From: Pedobacter psychroterrae | Lineage (GTDB): Bacteria; Bacteroidota; Bacteroidia; Sphingobacteriales; Sphingobacteriaceae | Direction: 5' to 3' | NCBI RefSeq assembly: GCF_004331695.1 | Contig: NZ_SJSL01000010.1 | Location: 1-64,000 of the forward strand | Length of the DNA stretch: 64,000 nucleotides | Shown here: one piece after another, positions 25,882 through 35,830 of the stretch | How positions within the stretch are numbered: position 1 is the stretch's first letter | Layout of the letters: each line of letters opens with the position of its first letter | Notes under the pieces: model-generated | What the model was told of the DNA's origin: nothing | Databases searched by the model: none | Seen by the model: the letters and a program-made list of their open reading frames with translations, nothing else | Position numbers and translations under genes: made by a program

Positions 25882-28104
25882 ATGAAAACCAAATTCTCAG
25901 CAGCGGTTGCCTTAGCTTTATTGCTAGGCGCAGGCGCTACAACAAAAGCCCAGCAAAAAAATGGGTACGGAAAATATGTAAACACCTTTATCGGTACCTA
26001 TCCGCTTACTGATCCAAAGATATTGGGTTATGAGCTTCCAAAAGACTGGAGATCATGGGCAGGGCTCACCTTTCCAGGCAGTTCTATTCCCAATGCGATG
26101 GTGCAGCTCAGTCCGATGACGGAATATGGCTCGGGTGCCGGATATGAATATGAAGACGATGTCATATATGGTTTTACGCATACCAATAAAGGGCACTGGA
26201 ACCTCTGCAATATCCCCCTGATGCCCGTATGGGAAGGTGGGATCGCAGAAGCCAAAGCCGTAATAGCAGCGACTGATAACACAATTGAAGGCAGAAGCCG
26301 CAATCCTAAAGATTTTGGCTCCAGGTTTTCGCATAATAAGGAAAGTTCCGCACCAGGGTTTTATCAGGTATACCTGGAAAACTATAAGGTAAATGTGAGC
26401 CTTACCTCTACGTTGAGGGCCGGGTATCACCGGTATGATTTTGAAAACAATACAGGCAGGCAGATCATATTTGATCTGGGCAGGTCCAACAACAGGATTT
26501 CCAATTGGGAAATAGAACAGGTGGGCAGCAATGTGCTGAAGGGAAGTCAGCGCCCGGGCGAGCGTGTTTATTTTTACGCCATCCTGAACACTGATATCAC
26601 AGGGATTGAAAGAACAGAAGACGGAAAAGCGGGAGGTTATGCACGCGTAAAGCTGTCTGATGCAAAAAAAGGCCCTGTAGAGGTTAAAATAGGCCTCTCG
26701 TATGTGAGTACAGAAAATGCTAAAGAAAACCTGGAAAAGGAGATAGGAAATAAAACATTTGAATCTGTGCGTGCAGCCGCTGGGTCGACATGGGAACAGG
26801 TGCTGTCAAAGATCCAGTTGAAGGGTGGTACTGAAAAGCAAAAGCAGATGCTGTATTCTTCGCTGTACCGTTCGTTGCTCTGGCCGGCATTGCGCAGCGA
26901 TGTAAATGGAGAATATACAGATGCAAAGAGAAATAAGGTAAAGTCAACCGATTTTAATTACTATACCGAGCCTTCCCTGTGGGATACTTACCGCAATAAA
27001 GATGTGCTGCTCGGCTTAATGTCGCCCAAAGTAGCCCTTGATGTAATCAAGTCTATGAAGGATGTGGGGGATAAGACTGGCTTTATCCCTACTTTTTTTC
27101 ACGGAGACCATGGCGCTTCTTCTATAGCCGGCGCTTACTTGAGGGGGATTGATGATTTTGATGTAAAAGGTACTTATGAAATACTGCTGAAAAATGCCAA
27201 TGTCTCGCCAGGAGCACGTCCGCATATTAAAGAATACATAGAAAAAGGATTCATTTCAGATCCTGATATTGCCAATCCGCATGTAGAAACCAAGGCCAAA
27301 GCGGGGGTTTCTAAAACGCTGGAGTATGCTTATGACGATTATTCATTGGCCCAGATGGCTAAAAAGTTGGGCGATACGGCAAACTATCGGATTTTGATGG
27401 CAAGGTCACAGAATTATAAGAACATGTTTGACCCTGCTACCAGGTTTATGAGGGGCAGACTGGAAAATGGTGACTGGATCAAACCTTTCGATCCGCAGTA
27501 TCCGTATTACGAATACATGTACCGGGAAGCCAATGCCTGGCAGGTGTCATTTTTTGCTCCGCATGATATGAAAGGACTTATTGGACTATATGGCGGTCCT
27601 AAAGGTTTTGAATCTAAACTTGACTCTTTATTTACATTGCCATGGAACCCTAAGCATATCGCCCGCAACATAGAAACGATGATAGGGCAGTACTGTCATG
27701 GCAATCAGCCCGATCATGAGGCCCCATTTGCCTATACTTTTATTGGTAAGCCTGAAAAGACCCAAAAAGTGCTGGACAATATCCTTAACAACCTTTATGG
27801 TATCGGAGAGGAAGGTCTTGCCCTGTCAGGAATGGACGATGCAGGAGAGATGTCGGCCTGGTATGTTTTCAGTGCGCTGGGCCTGTATACTTTTTCGGCT
27901 ACAGATCCTGAATACCTGGTTACGGCCCCGCTGTTTGACGAAGTGAAATGGACGACAAGTACAGGTAAAACCCTAACGATCAAAAAACCCGGAAAGGGCA
28001 GGGGGATTACCTCTATTAAGGTAAACGGTAAGGTGAATGAGGGATATTTTGTACCGCATGACCTGTTTAAGAACGGTGGTACATTGGAGGTGATCACCAA
28101 ATAA
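25882..28104 (+). CDS. GH92-family alpha-mannosidase, secreted
   Basis: A 740-residue exported hydrolase with a signal peptide ending near residue 23 (GAGATTKAQ). The N-terminal beta-sandwich begins YVNTFIGTYPL and includes MVQLSPMTEYGSGAGYEYED and GFTHTNKGHWN. The (alpha/alpha)6 barrel carries EPSLWDTYRNKDVLLGL, FHGDHGASSI, REANAWQVSFFAPHD, GNQPDHEAPFAY and the acid-rich GMDDAGEMSAWYVFSALGLY segment. GH92 enzymes are calcium-dependent inverting exo-mannosidases acting on alpha-mannans or N-glycans. Location is probably periplasmic. It follows the oxidoreductase gene and may form an operon with it. Confidence 0.93.
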   Translation: MKTKFSAAVALALLLGAGATTKAQQKNGYGKYVNTFIGTYPLTDPKILGYELPKDWRSWAGLTFPGSSIPNAMVQLSPMTEYGSGAGYEYEDDVIYGFTHTNKGHWNLCNIPLMPVWEGGIAEAKAVIAATDNTIEGRSRNPKDFGSRFSHNKESSAPGFYQVYLENYKVNVSLTSTLRAGYHRYDFENNTGRQIIFDLGRSNNRISNWEIEQVGSNVLKGSQRPGERVYFYAILNTDITGIERTEDGKAGGYARVKLSDAKKGPVEVKIGLSYVSTENAKENLEKEIGNKTFESVRAAAGSTWEQVLSKIQLKGGTEKQKQMLYSSLYRSLLWPALRSDVNGEYTDAKRNKVKSTDFNYYTEPSLWDTYRNKDVLLGLMSPKVALDVIKSMKDVGDKTGFIPTFFHGDHGASSIAGAYLRGIDDFDVKGTYEILLKNANVSPGARPHIKEYIEKGFISDPDIANPHVETKAKAGVSKTLEYAYDDYSLAQMAKKLGDTANYRILMARSQNYKNMFDPATRFMRGRLENGDWIKPFDPQYPYYEYMYREANAWQVSFFAPHDMKGLIGLYGGPKGFESKLDSLFTLPWNPKHIARNIETMIGQYCHGNQPDHEAPFAYTFIGKPEKTQKVLDNILNNLYGIGEEGLALSGMDDAGEMSAWYVFSALGLYTFSATDPEYLVTAPLFDEVKWTTSTGKTLTIKKPGKGRGITSIKVNGKVNEGYFVPHDLFKNGGTLEVITK

Positions 28105-28154
28105 AACCGCTTTTACCTAATCGATTCTACCTATCTGATTATAGAATTAATTGA

Positions 28155-28186
28155 TTGTGATTAACCGATTCAATATCCTAAATTTG
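28155..28186 (+). promoter_or_regulatory. katG promoter
   Basis: TTG at 28155-28157 and TAAATTTG at 28179-28186, 21 bases apart, match the Bacteroidota -33/-7 pattern and lie 55 bases ahead of the katG start. No OxyR site could be identified by eye. Confidence 0.55.
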
Positions 28187-28241
28187 TTAGGGTCCGAACA
28201 ATGGGCAGCAAATAATTTCGATAACCATAAACTTAAAATAC

Positions 28242-30518
<2,277 letters not shown>

Positions 30519-30562
30519 TATTCAAATCTTTTAGATGCTAACATTACTACAGCATATATAGT

Positions 30563-30592
30563 AAAGCCTCTGGTCTGTTGATCAGAGGCTTT
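30563..30592 (+). terminator. katG terminator
   Basis: A 10-bp perfect stem AAAGCCTCTG/CAGAGGCTTT with a 10-nt loop, followed by ATTG. It may also stop the tRNA-Lys(CUU) transcript coming from the other side. Confidence 0.8.
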
Positions 30593-30610
30593 ATTGTTAA
30601 GGTACTGTGG

Positions 30611-30683
30611 TGACCCCGCTGAGGTTCGAACTCAGGACCCACAGATTAAGAGTCTGTTGCTCTACCAGCTGAGCTACGGAGTC
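30611..30683 (-). tRNA. tRNA-Lys(CUU)
   Basis: 73 nt. Acceptor GACTCCG pairs with CGGGGTC, the D-arm matches the UUU isoacceptor, the anticodon loop CTCTTAA gives CUU, T-loop GTTCGAACC, discriminator A. CCA is not encoded. Confidence 0.95.
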
Positions 30684-30696
30684 GGGTGTTTTGCTT

Positions 30697-31011
30697 TTAT
30701 ATCATGGATACCTGAATGGTCTTTACCAATACATCAGACAGTCCATCTTTATATTTAATGAAGTTAAGCTGACGATCTTCATCATGCTCGCTGAGCTTGA
30801 GGGCTTTTTTCAGTTCTTTCACCTGTTGCAGTTCGTTTTGATAAAGTTCCATAAAGGTATCAGCATCTTTGTTTTTCAATATTCTTATTGTATGTGAATA
30901 TTGCTCATAGATGTCAGTTATAACCGCGAGGCTTTTATCATCATAGATTGTCAGACCGGTAATTTTTGCTGAAAGCTTTTCTAACTTTCCTCTTTCTTTT
31001 GCGTAACCCAT
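30697..31011 (-). CDS. Small helical protein of unknown function
   Basis: A 104-residue, charged and mostly helical protein (GKLEKLSAKITGLTIYDD, SLAVITDIYEQYSHTIRILK, MELYQNELQQVKELKKALKL) without a recognised domain, signal or membrane segment. It ends 13 bases before the tRNA-Lys(CUU) gene on the same strand and may be transcribed with it. The regular coding pattern supports a real gene; function unknown. Confidence 0.6.
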   Translation of the reverse strand: MGYAKERGKLEKLSAKITGLTIYDDKSLAVITDIYEQYSHTIRILKNKDADTFMELYQNELQQVKELKKALKLSEHDEDRQLNFIKYKDGLSDVLVKTIQVSMI

Positions 31012-31229
31012 ATTGTGCGAAGATACAGTTTTTTTTAAAAGGCTGAATGTTATAGATCAGTATGTCCATAACTAAGGCAAGCTGCTTTGTTAATTTAATA
31101 GTGTGTTTGTATGAAATTTGTGGTCATAGAATGAAAATTAATCAACATGTAAATAAGCCAGTTAGCTTGGTTTCATAAATAAAACGCATTTTTTTATGTG
31201 ATTTATGTACTGAAATAAATCAATAATTC

Positions 31230-31237
31230 TATCTTTG
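31230..31237 (+). promoter_or_regulatory. -7 box of the second tRNA-Lys(UUU) promoter
   Basis: TATCTTTG, a match to TAnnTTTG, 21 bases ahead of the tRNA; the same box precedes the other copy. Confidence 0.6.
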
Positions 31238-31258
31238 CAGCCTCTTCAAACAGAGAAT

Positions 31259-31331
31259 GATTCCGTAGCTCAGCTGGTAGAGCATTACACTTTTAATGTA
31301 GTGGTCCTGGGTTCGAATCCCAGCGGGATCA
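31259..31331 (+). tRNA. tRNA-Lys(UUU), second copy
   Basis: 73 nt, base-for-base the same as the copy at 17744-17816 but in the opposite orientation. Anticodon UUU. Its last 21 bases are part of the 23-bp direct repeat that bounds the exopolysaccharide island. Confidence 0.96.
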
Positions 31332-31333
31332 CA
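31311..31333. repeat. Left attachment repeat of the exopolysaccharide island
   Basis: The tRNA 3' end: GTTC, two variable bases, then ATCCCAGCGGGATCACA. It recurs at 60351-60373 with 21 of 23 bases identical; the 17-bp core is perfect. Confidence 0.85.
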
Positions 31334-31355
31334 CCAAAGACTGTAAAAATGTATA

Positions 31356-31386
31356 AAACCCTGCAATCGCACGATTAGCAGGGTTT
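31356..31386 (+). terminator. Terminator downstream of the second tRNA-Lys(UUU)
   Basis: A 9-bp stem AAACCCTGC/GCAGGGTTT followed by a T-run. It is a near-copy of the one beside the first tRNA-Lys(UUU), which implies that related islands brought it in. Confidence 0.75.
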
Positions 31387-31432
31387 TTGCTTTTAGGGAA
31401 TTGCCAAAAATCGCATGAATTCACAAAACTTT

Positions 31433-31483
31433 GGTGAGTGATTCGGTGAGTAAGGCAAAACGGTCAAAATTGACTCAGCGAAT
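31433..31483. repeat. Arm-type repeats at the left end of the exopolysaccharide island
   Basis: GGTGAGTGATTCGGTGAGT at 31433-31451 recurs exactly at 60282-60300. ACTCAGCGAAT at 31473-31483 is an inverted copy of its second half with one mismatch. These fit integrase arm sites. Confidence 0.65.
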
Positions 31484-31579
31484 TGCACATAATCAATTAT
31501 TGTACAGGTTGTTACAAACTGAACATCTTGTGTATTTTAAGAAGCAAAGCTATGTTTGTTTAACTAAAATCGAGAGATT

Positions 31580-31672
31580 ATGAAGACCAATTTTAGCCTG
31601 CTTTTCTATCTGAAAAAGCAAAAGAACTATGTAAGTGGAAATGTGCCGATCTACATGAGGATTACTCTTAAC
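31580..31672 (+). pseudogene. Integrase remnant (first 31 codons)
   Basis: The frame from ATG 31580 reads MKTNFSLLFYLKKQKNYVSG and continues VPIYMRITLN, nearly the same as the start of the integrase at 17493-16276. Similarity stops abruptly at 31672, and the frame then runs into unrelated sequence next to the WxcM-like gene. The core-binding and catalytic domains are gone. It lies 248 bases past the tRNA, exactly where the intact integrase of the other island lies (250 bases). It is the left-over of the enzyme that inserted the exopolysaccharide island. Confidence 0.88.
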
Positions 31673-31753
31673 ATCTATGGATTCAGCCATTTTTTCAATG
31701 AAAGTTCTACATCTCTACACTCACCAAACAGATCAATTTATCCCAATTGTAGG

Positions 31754-32200
31754 TCAACTTCCAGTAACCAGCTTATACGTCGATTCAAAATAGTCCTCTC
31801 GAAATAGATAATCGTCATTCGGGGCATTAGCAATATCGAAGTTGGCAAATACAATCAATCTTGATTCTGTCTCTATTGCTTGGATACAGCTTGCATAGCC
31901 ACTAGGAATGTAAAGAATTTCGTTATTTATTGCCGAGATAATAAAATTCTCAATCGGAAGATTGGAACTTGGATTGAGCCAATCATCAATTTTTACGAGT
32001 TTGACACTAAAACTTCCCGCAATGGCATTGAACCATCGCTTTTCTATTCGATGCCCCCTCCATCCACGTTTCACTTCGGTATGTGCATTTTCAATAGCGT
32101 AAAATCTCTTCACGTCACTCATATCAAAATCATTCACAAAACTGATTTTGCCTCTTGAATCAGTATGAGTATCACCTTTAATAATTTCTGGTTTTTCCAT
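31754..32200 (-). CDS. WxcM-like cupin (sugar-nucleotide ketoisomerase/epimerase-like)
   Basis: A 148-residue RmlC-like cupin. WxcM/FdtA-family features are GKISFVNDFDMSDVKRFYAIEN, RGWRGHRIEKRWFNAIAGSF and ILYIPSGYASCIQA (residues 18-110). Relatives act on dTDP-4-keto sugars, isomerising or epimerising them. The ATG directly follows the stop of the initiating transferase gene with no gap, so the two are translated together. It is the last gene of the leftward exopolysaccharide block. Confidence 0.82.
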   Translation of the reverse strand: MEKPEIIKGDTHTDSRGKISFVNDFDMSDVKRFYAIENAHTEVKRGWRGHRIEKRWFNAIAGSFSVKLVKIDDWLNPSSNLPIENFIISAINNEILYIPSGYASCIQAIETESRLIVFANFDIANAPNDDYLFREDYFESTYKLVTGS

Positions 32201-33181
32201 CTAAAATGACCATTTATGTGTTAAATCTTCAGACATTAATCTAGGCTTAATAAGAACATAGATCAAACCTAATGGCACGATCGAGATAGTAGTTAACGTA
32301 AACAAGTTAAAATTGGAAAAAATTACTAAAATAATAATAACCAACTGAATAAGCGCATAGGTAGAGGAAACGATCAAATGTGGTATTTTTCTTTCGTTTG
32401 TCAGTATCTGATAAAAATGCAGACGATGGGGTTGGAAAATGTTTTGTCTTAGCATCAACCTATGCACAATTGTTAAAATCGTATCCACCCCGTACACTGC
32501 TAAAAAAAGAATGAGCGCATAATTCATAGATTCAAAAATTAATTTCATGAGTAGAAAACAGATCCATAAGGCTACTGTAACACTCCCTACATCTCCTGCA
32601 AAGCATTTCGCCTTATTACGGAAATTAAAAAATAAGAAAACAATTGAAGCCAAGATAGGAAACCATATTAAATCTGGATGTATAAAGCGTGTAACATACA
32701 AATTGACGTATTGCAATCCACTGAGAACTACCAAGCTATTCGCCCCAGTTATCCCATTTATTCCATCCATGAAGTTGTAAGCATTGATAATCCCAATTAC
32801 AAATATGTATAGGAAAATCGTAGCCCACCATGGAAGTATCGCAAATAAATTCATATAATAAAACAAAAGCGTAACACCAGTCAGATGAAAAATTATGCGA
32901 ATCCGGCTGGACAAAGTGATTATATCATCTATAAAACTGATTATTCCAATGATAAAAAAGGATAAAATTGGAGTCCAAAACTCAAAATGAAGATAAAGGG
33001 TAATCATAGCACCGACGAGATAGATAATTCCTCCCCCCCGTATAGTTATTTCTGAGTGCGAACCTCTTTCATTAGGCTTGTCTATAATATTATATTTATT
33101 TGCCATCCAGAAATAACCCATCATACATAAAAGCATACCAAAAGTATATAAGAATAAGGTTATCAAAATATCTAATTGCAT
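32201..33181 (-). CDS. WecA/MraY-like polyprenyl-phosphate sugar-1-phosphate transferase
   Basis: A 326-residue membrane protein with about ten hydrophobic helices. Family signatures are present: NERGSHSEITIRGGG near residues 38-52, the Asp pair in GIISFIDDIITLSSRIRI, INAYNFMDGINGI, FAGDVGSVT and the HRLHFYQIL segment. It transfers a sugar-1-phosphate, commonly GlcNAc, QuiNAc or FucNAc, to undecaprenyl phosphate and so starts the repeat unit on the inner face of the membrane. It is the only initiating transferase in the locus. Coupled to the WxcM-like gene. Confidence 0.92.
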   Translation of the reverse strand: MQLDILITLFLYTFGMLLCMMGYFWMANKYNIIDKPNERGSHSEITIRGGGIIYLVGAMITLYLHFEFWTPILSFFIIGIISFIDDIITLSSRIRIIFHLTGVTLLFYYMNLFAILPWWATIFLYIFVIGIINAYNFMDGINGITGANSLVVLSGLQYVNLYVTRFIHPDLIWFPILASIVFLFFNFRNKAKCFAGDVGSVTVALWICFLLMKLIFESMNYALILFLAVYGVDTILTIVHRLMLRQNIFQPHRLHFYQILTNERKIPHLIVSSTYALIQLVIIILVIFSNFNLFTLTTISIVPLGLIYVLIKPRLMSEDLTHKWSF

Positions 33182-33376
33182 TTATTCATTGTTTAATTCG
33201 ACTATTAATAACTTTTGCCCCTGGAAATTAAATCGCTGAATAATTAAGTATCTCAATCATAAGCAACAATCGTTTGATACTGAACATTACCATGAGTAGC
33301 ACGTACACGCAGGATGAGTAATTTGACGAGATATCAGAGAGCAATACTGGTATCACAGCTAATGGCTTTTGTTGCT

Positions 33377-34255
33377 TTACTGAATCTGGATTCGTACGTC
33401 TTCTGCCTTGTAGCCAATTGTGGTCTTACCACCTTCAATAGTAAAACTCTCGGAAATTTCATATATACCGGTATAATCTGGTATAAAATCGCCAAAATAG
33501 CCGAAGGATACCGGTGGATTATCCTGATAAGACAACTTCGTTTGTGTGCCGCTTTTATAAACATAAAAAGCGTAGCCTTGGAAATCGGTTAAGTCGCCAA
33601 AAGGCAGTTCAAATGTTTTTGAAAATTCGGTAGACGTGATGTTTTTAAACAATGCAGCTACCTTAGGCCTGATGCCAAATAATGTCCTGTCTTCAAATAC
33701 TAAACGGCCCTTTGCATCTTTTTTTTGCTTGCCTGTTAAAGGATCAATAACCGGGATTTTTATAACATAGGTAAACCTTTCATGCACTTCTATATCAACA
33801 GCGCCTTTGTAGGTTGATGCGGTTGTTTTGAAGATCACCCTCAAGCCCATATTACCGGCGGCTGGTGCAGGGAATACTGGATTTTTTTCAAATTTACGGC
33901 CATCGTAAAATACTGAAATGAGGGTGTCTTTAGTGGGGGTGTTAAAATTAATCCTGCTGCCCGGCAATGGCTTACCATCTTTTTTGAAAACAACAATATT
34001 TGAGTCGCGGTCTGCAGCAAACGGAATCTGCACTGCTTCCTGGCCAATTATGCCATCAACGCTTCTGATTAAGACACTTTTAGGCCCGGCATTTACGCCC
34101 AATGGCTCAACAGTATAACCTTTTAAAGTGATTGTGGGAAATGTTGTTCCCTTTTTATAACCGGGATGATAATCTTTTTTAGCACAACTGACAAGTAATG
34201 TAGTTATAAAAAGCACAAAGATGTAAGTATGAAATTTTAAGTTGATGTTTTGCAT
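33377..34255 (-). CDS. Lipoprotein of unknown function, third gene of the TonB-receptor operon
   Basis: A 292-residue exported lipoprotein; the signal ends in the lipobox LLVSC (Cys near residue 24), followed by AKKDYHPGYKKG. The body is beta-rich with DUF-type immunoglobulin-like segments (FPTITLKGYTVEPLGVNAGPK, GMGLRVIF-like strands) and SFGYFGDFIPDYTGIYEISES near the end. It lies 99 bases after the previous lipoprotein gene on the same strand. It is probably a surface or periplasmic partner of the TonB receptor. The 195 bases between it and the next gene show no clear gene. Confidence 0.78.
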   Translation of the reverse strand: MQNINLKFHTYIFVLFITTLLVSCAKKDYHPGYKKGTTFPTITLKGYTVEPLGVNAGPKSVLIRSVDGIIGQEAVQIPFAADRDSNIVVFKKDGKPLPGSRINFNTPTKDTLISVFYDGRKFEKNPVFPAPAAGNMGLRVIFKTTASTYKGAVDIEVHERFTYVIKIPVIDPLTGKQKKDAKGRLVFEDRTLFGIRPKVAALFKNITSTEFSKTFELPFGDLTDFQGYAFYVYKSGTQTKLSYQDNPPVSFGYFGDFIPDYTGIYEISESFTIEGGKTTIGYKAEDVRIQIQ

Positions 34256-34354
34256 ATGAATGGGGTTAATATCGATAAATGGAAAATCTACGCCTTATTA
34301 GCTAAGGCGTAGATTTTCTCAAACAAACAAATAATGTTTAGTTAAACGGTTCTA

Positions 34355-35740
34355 CTAAAAATAATATTTAACCCAAGATGCGTTTTTCCAAAGTGGACGG
34401 CTTGTGTTATTAAATGCTCCCCAACCACCGGCAGTTGCAGGTGATGTACTTACTGGAATAGGGTTAACATTTGCCTTAGTATTGTTTAAGAACGGCTGAG
34501 TAATTTTTGGAAAGAAGTTTGTGGTTGTTGTCGCAGTACCAGCGAAAACGTTAGTTTGATTCGCATCAGCACCTACCAAAGTAACACCAGAAACAGCAGC
34601 GGTTATGCCTTGAAAGATGTTGCTTTTTAATTTAGTAGTTGCAGGATAGAAACCTGAAGTAGTTGCATCAAAGTTTGCAGCTTGCAAATAACCCATGAAG
34701 ATAGATTTGTTGATCTCAATTTCAGCACCTCTTCTGATACGTACAGCATACAAGTAACCTGGAGCAGCCCATCTGTTATTAACCGGAGCACCGATGATCG
34801 TCATGTTGTTGATGATCGGGTGAGTTTTTGGAGTTAAAGCAAAAGTTCCGTCTTCAGCAGGCGCGTTGTTATCTGCTTCAATACCATTTGAATCACTGTT
34901 TGCACCGCTTGCGCTATGTGTAGCGTAAATATCATTGAAAGCAATTGCATAGTTAATTGTACCATTGTAACCATTGTCAAAATCAAAGTGATCATCATCT
35001 GGTGCCAAAGAAACCAGGTAAGAAGCATTTACAGTACCACCGAAGAACTCAAATGAATCATCTTTACCGTAAGCAACTTCAATGTGGTTAAGTACAGTAC
35101 CGCTACCAACGCCACCGCAGGTAAGGCCATTGATCTCATTACCAGCAGCCAATAGGTAACCGCCAAACTCGATACGTACAAAAGAGAATGTACCTGAAGA
35201 GTGAGTAGGAACGTTTCCGCCATAACGGTTGTCAAACGGCTCAATTGCATCTAAACCTTCGATAGTTTTGTTAGCAACGTTAACTGGAGCCTGACCTAAA
35301 AGGATCACACCACCAAAATCACCGGGCGCAGCAGTAGTAAAACTGTTACCATCTAATAAGTTAAAGCTTGTGAAAATGATAGGCTGGCTTTCAGTACCTT
35401 GAGCATTAATCTGACCATGACGGGCAACAACCAATGTACCTGGTTTACCACCACCATCAACCTGACCAATGATAACAGTACCTGCTTCGATGGTGATCGT
35501 TGCGTTATCAACAGCAACAATACCATTTAATACGTAAACAGTGTCGTTTACAAGACTGATGTTTGTTGAAATGTTTCCAGAAAGTGTTTTTCTTGGAAGT
35601 GCGCTTTCTACATAGTCAGCTGCTTTTGTGCTAACTGCGTTAAAGCTTTCAGGAGCAGCTACTGATCCTGTTGATTCCTTTTTGCAGCTGCTCATTGCAA
35701 ATGTTGCTACGGCAGCGCCTAAGATGATAAATTTTTTCAT
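34355..35740 (-). CDS. Surface lipoprotein with beta-helix-like repeats, partner of the TonB receptor
   Basis: A 461-residue lipoprotein with lipobox MSSC (Cys near 19). The pattern NDTVYVLNGIVAVDNATITIEAGTVI, GTLVVARHGQINAQGTESQPIIFTS, then SFVRIEFGGY and HIEVAYGKDDSFEFFGG is typical of a Bacteroidota lipoprotein family that accompanies TonB-dependent receptors lacking SusD. Acidic clusters (APDDDHFDFDNG) could bind metal. It lies 90 bases behind the receptor gene and is probably in its operon. The ligand is unknown. Confidence 0.82.
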   Translation of the reverse strand: MKKFIILGAAVATFAMSSCKKESTGSVAAPESFNAVSTKAADYVESALPRKTLSGNISTNISLVNDTVYVLNGIVAVDNATITIEAGTVIIGQVDGGGKPGTLVVARHGQINAQGTESQPIIFTSFNLLDGNSFTTAAPGDFGGVILLGQAPVNVANKTIEGLDAIEPFDNRYGGNVPTHSSGTFSFVRIEFGGYLLAAGNEINGLTCGGVGSGTVLNHIEVAYGKDDSFEFFGGTVNASYLVSLAPDDDHFDFDNGYNGTINYAIAFNDIYATHSASGANSDSNGIEADNNAPAEDGTFALTPKTHPIINNMTIIGAPVNNRWAAPGYLYAVRIRRGAEIEINKSIFMGYLQAANFDATTSGFYPATTKLKSNIFQGITAAVSGVTLVGADANQTNVFAGTATTTTNFFPKITQPFLNNTKANVNPIPVSTSPATAGGWGAFNNTSRPLWKNASWVKYYF

Positions 35741-35830
35741 TGTAGTTTTAATTAATGTCTTTTTGACTGGGTGTATGTTTAATTTGCTTGTTTGCTCGTT
35801 TATGATGGTTATTTCGGATATGATCCTTGC

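Noticed and set aside
33314..33592. 92-residue plus-strand frame overlapping the lipoprotein gene end
   Set aside because: Mostly antisense to the lipoprotein gene and without domain features.
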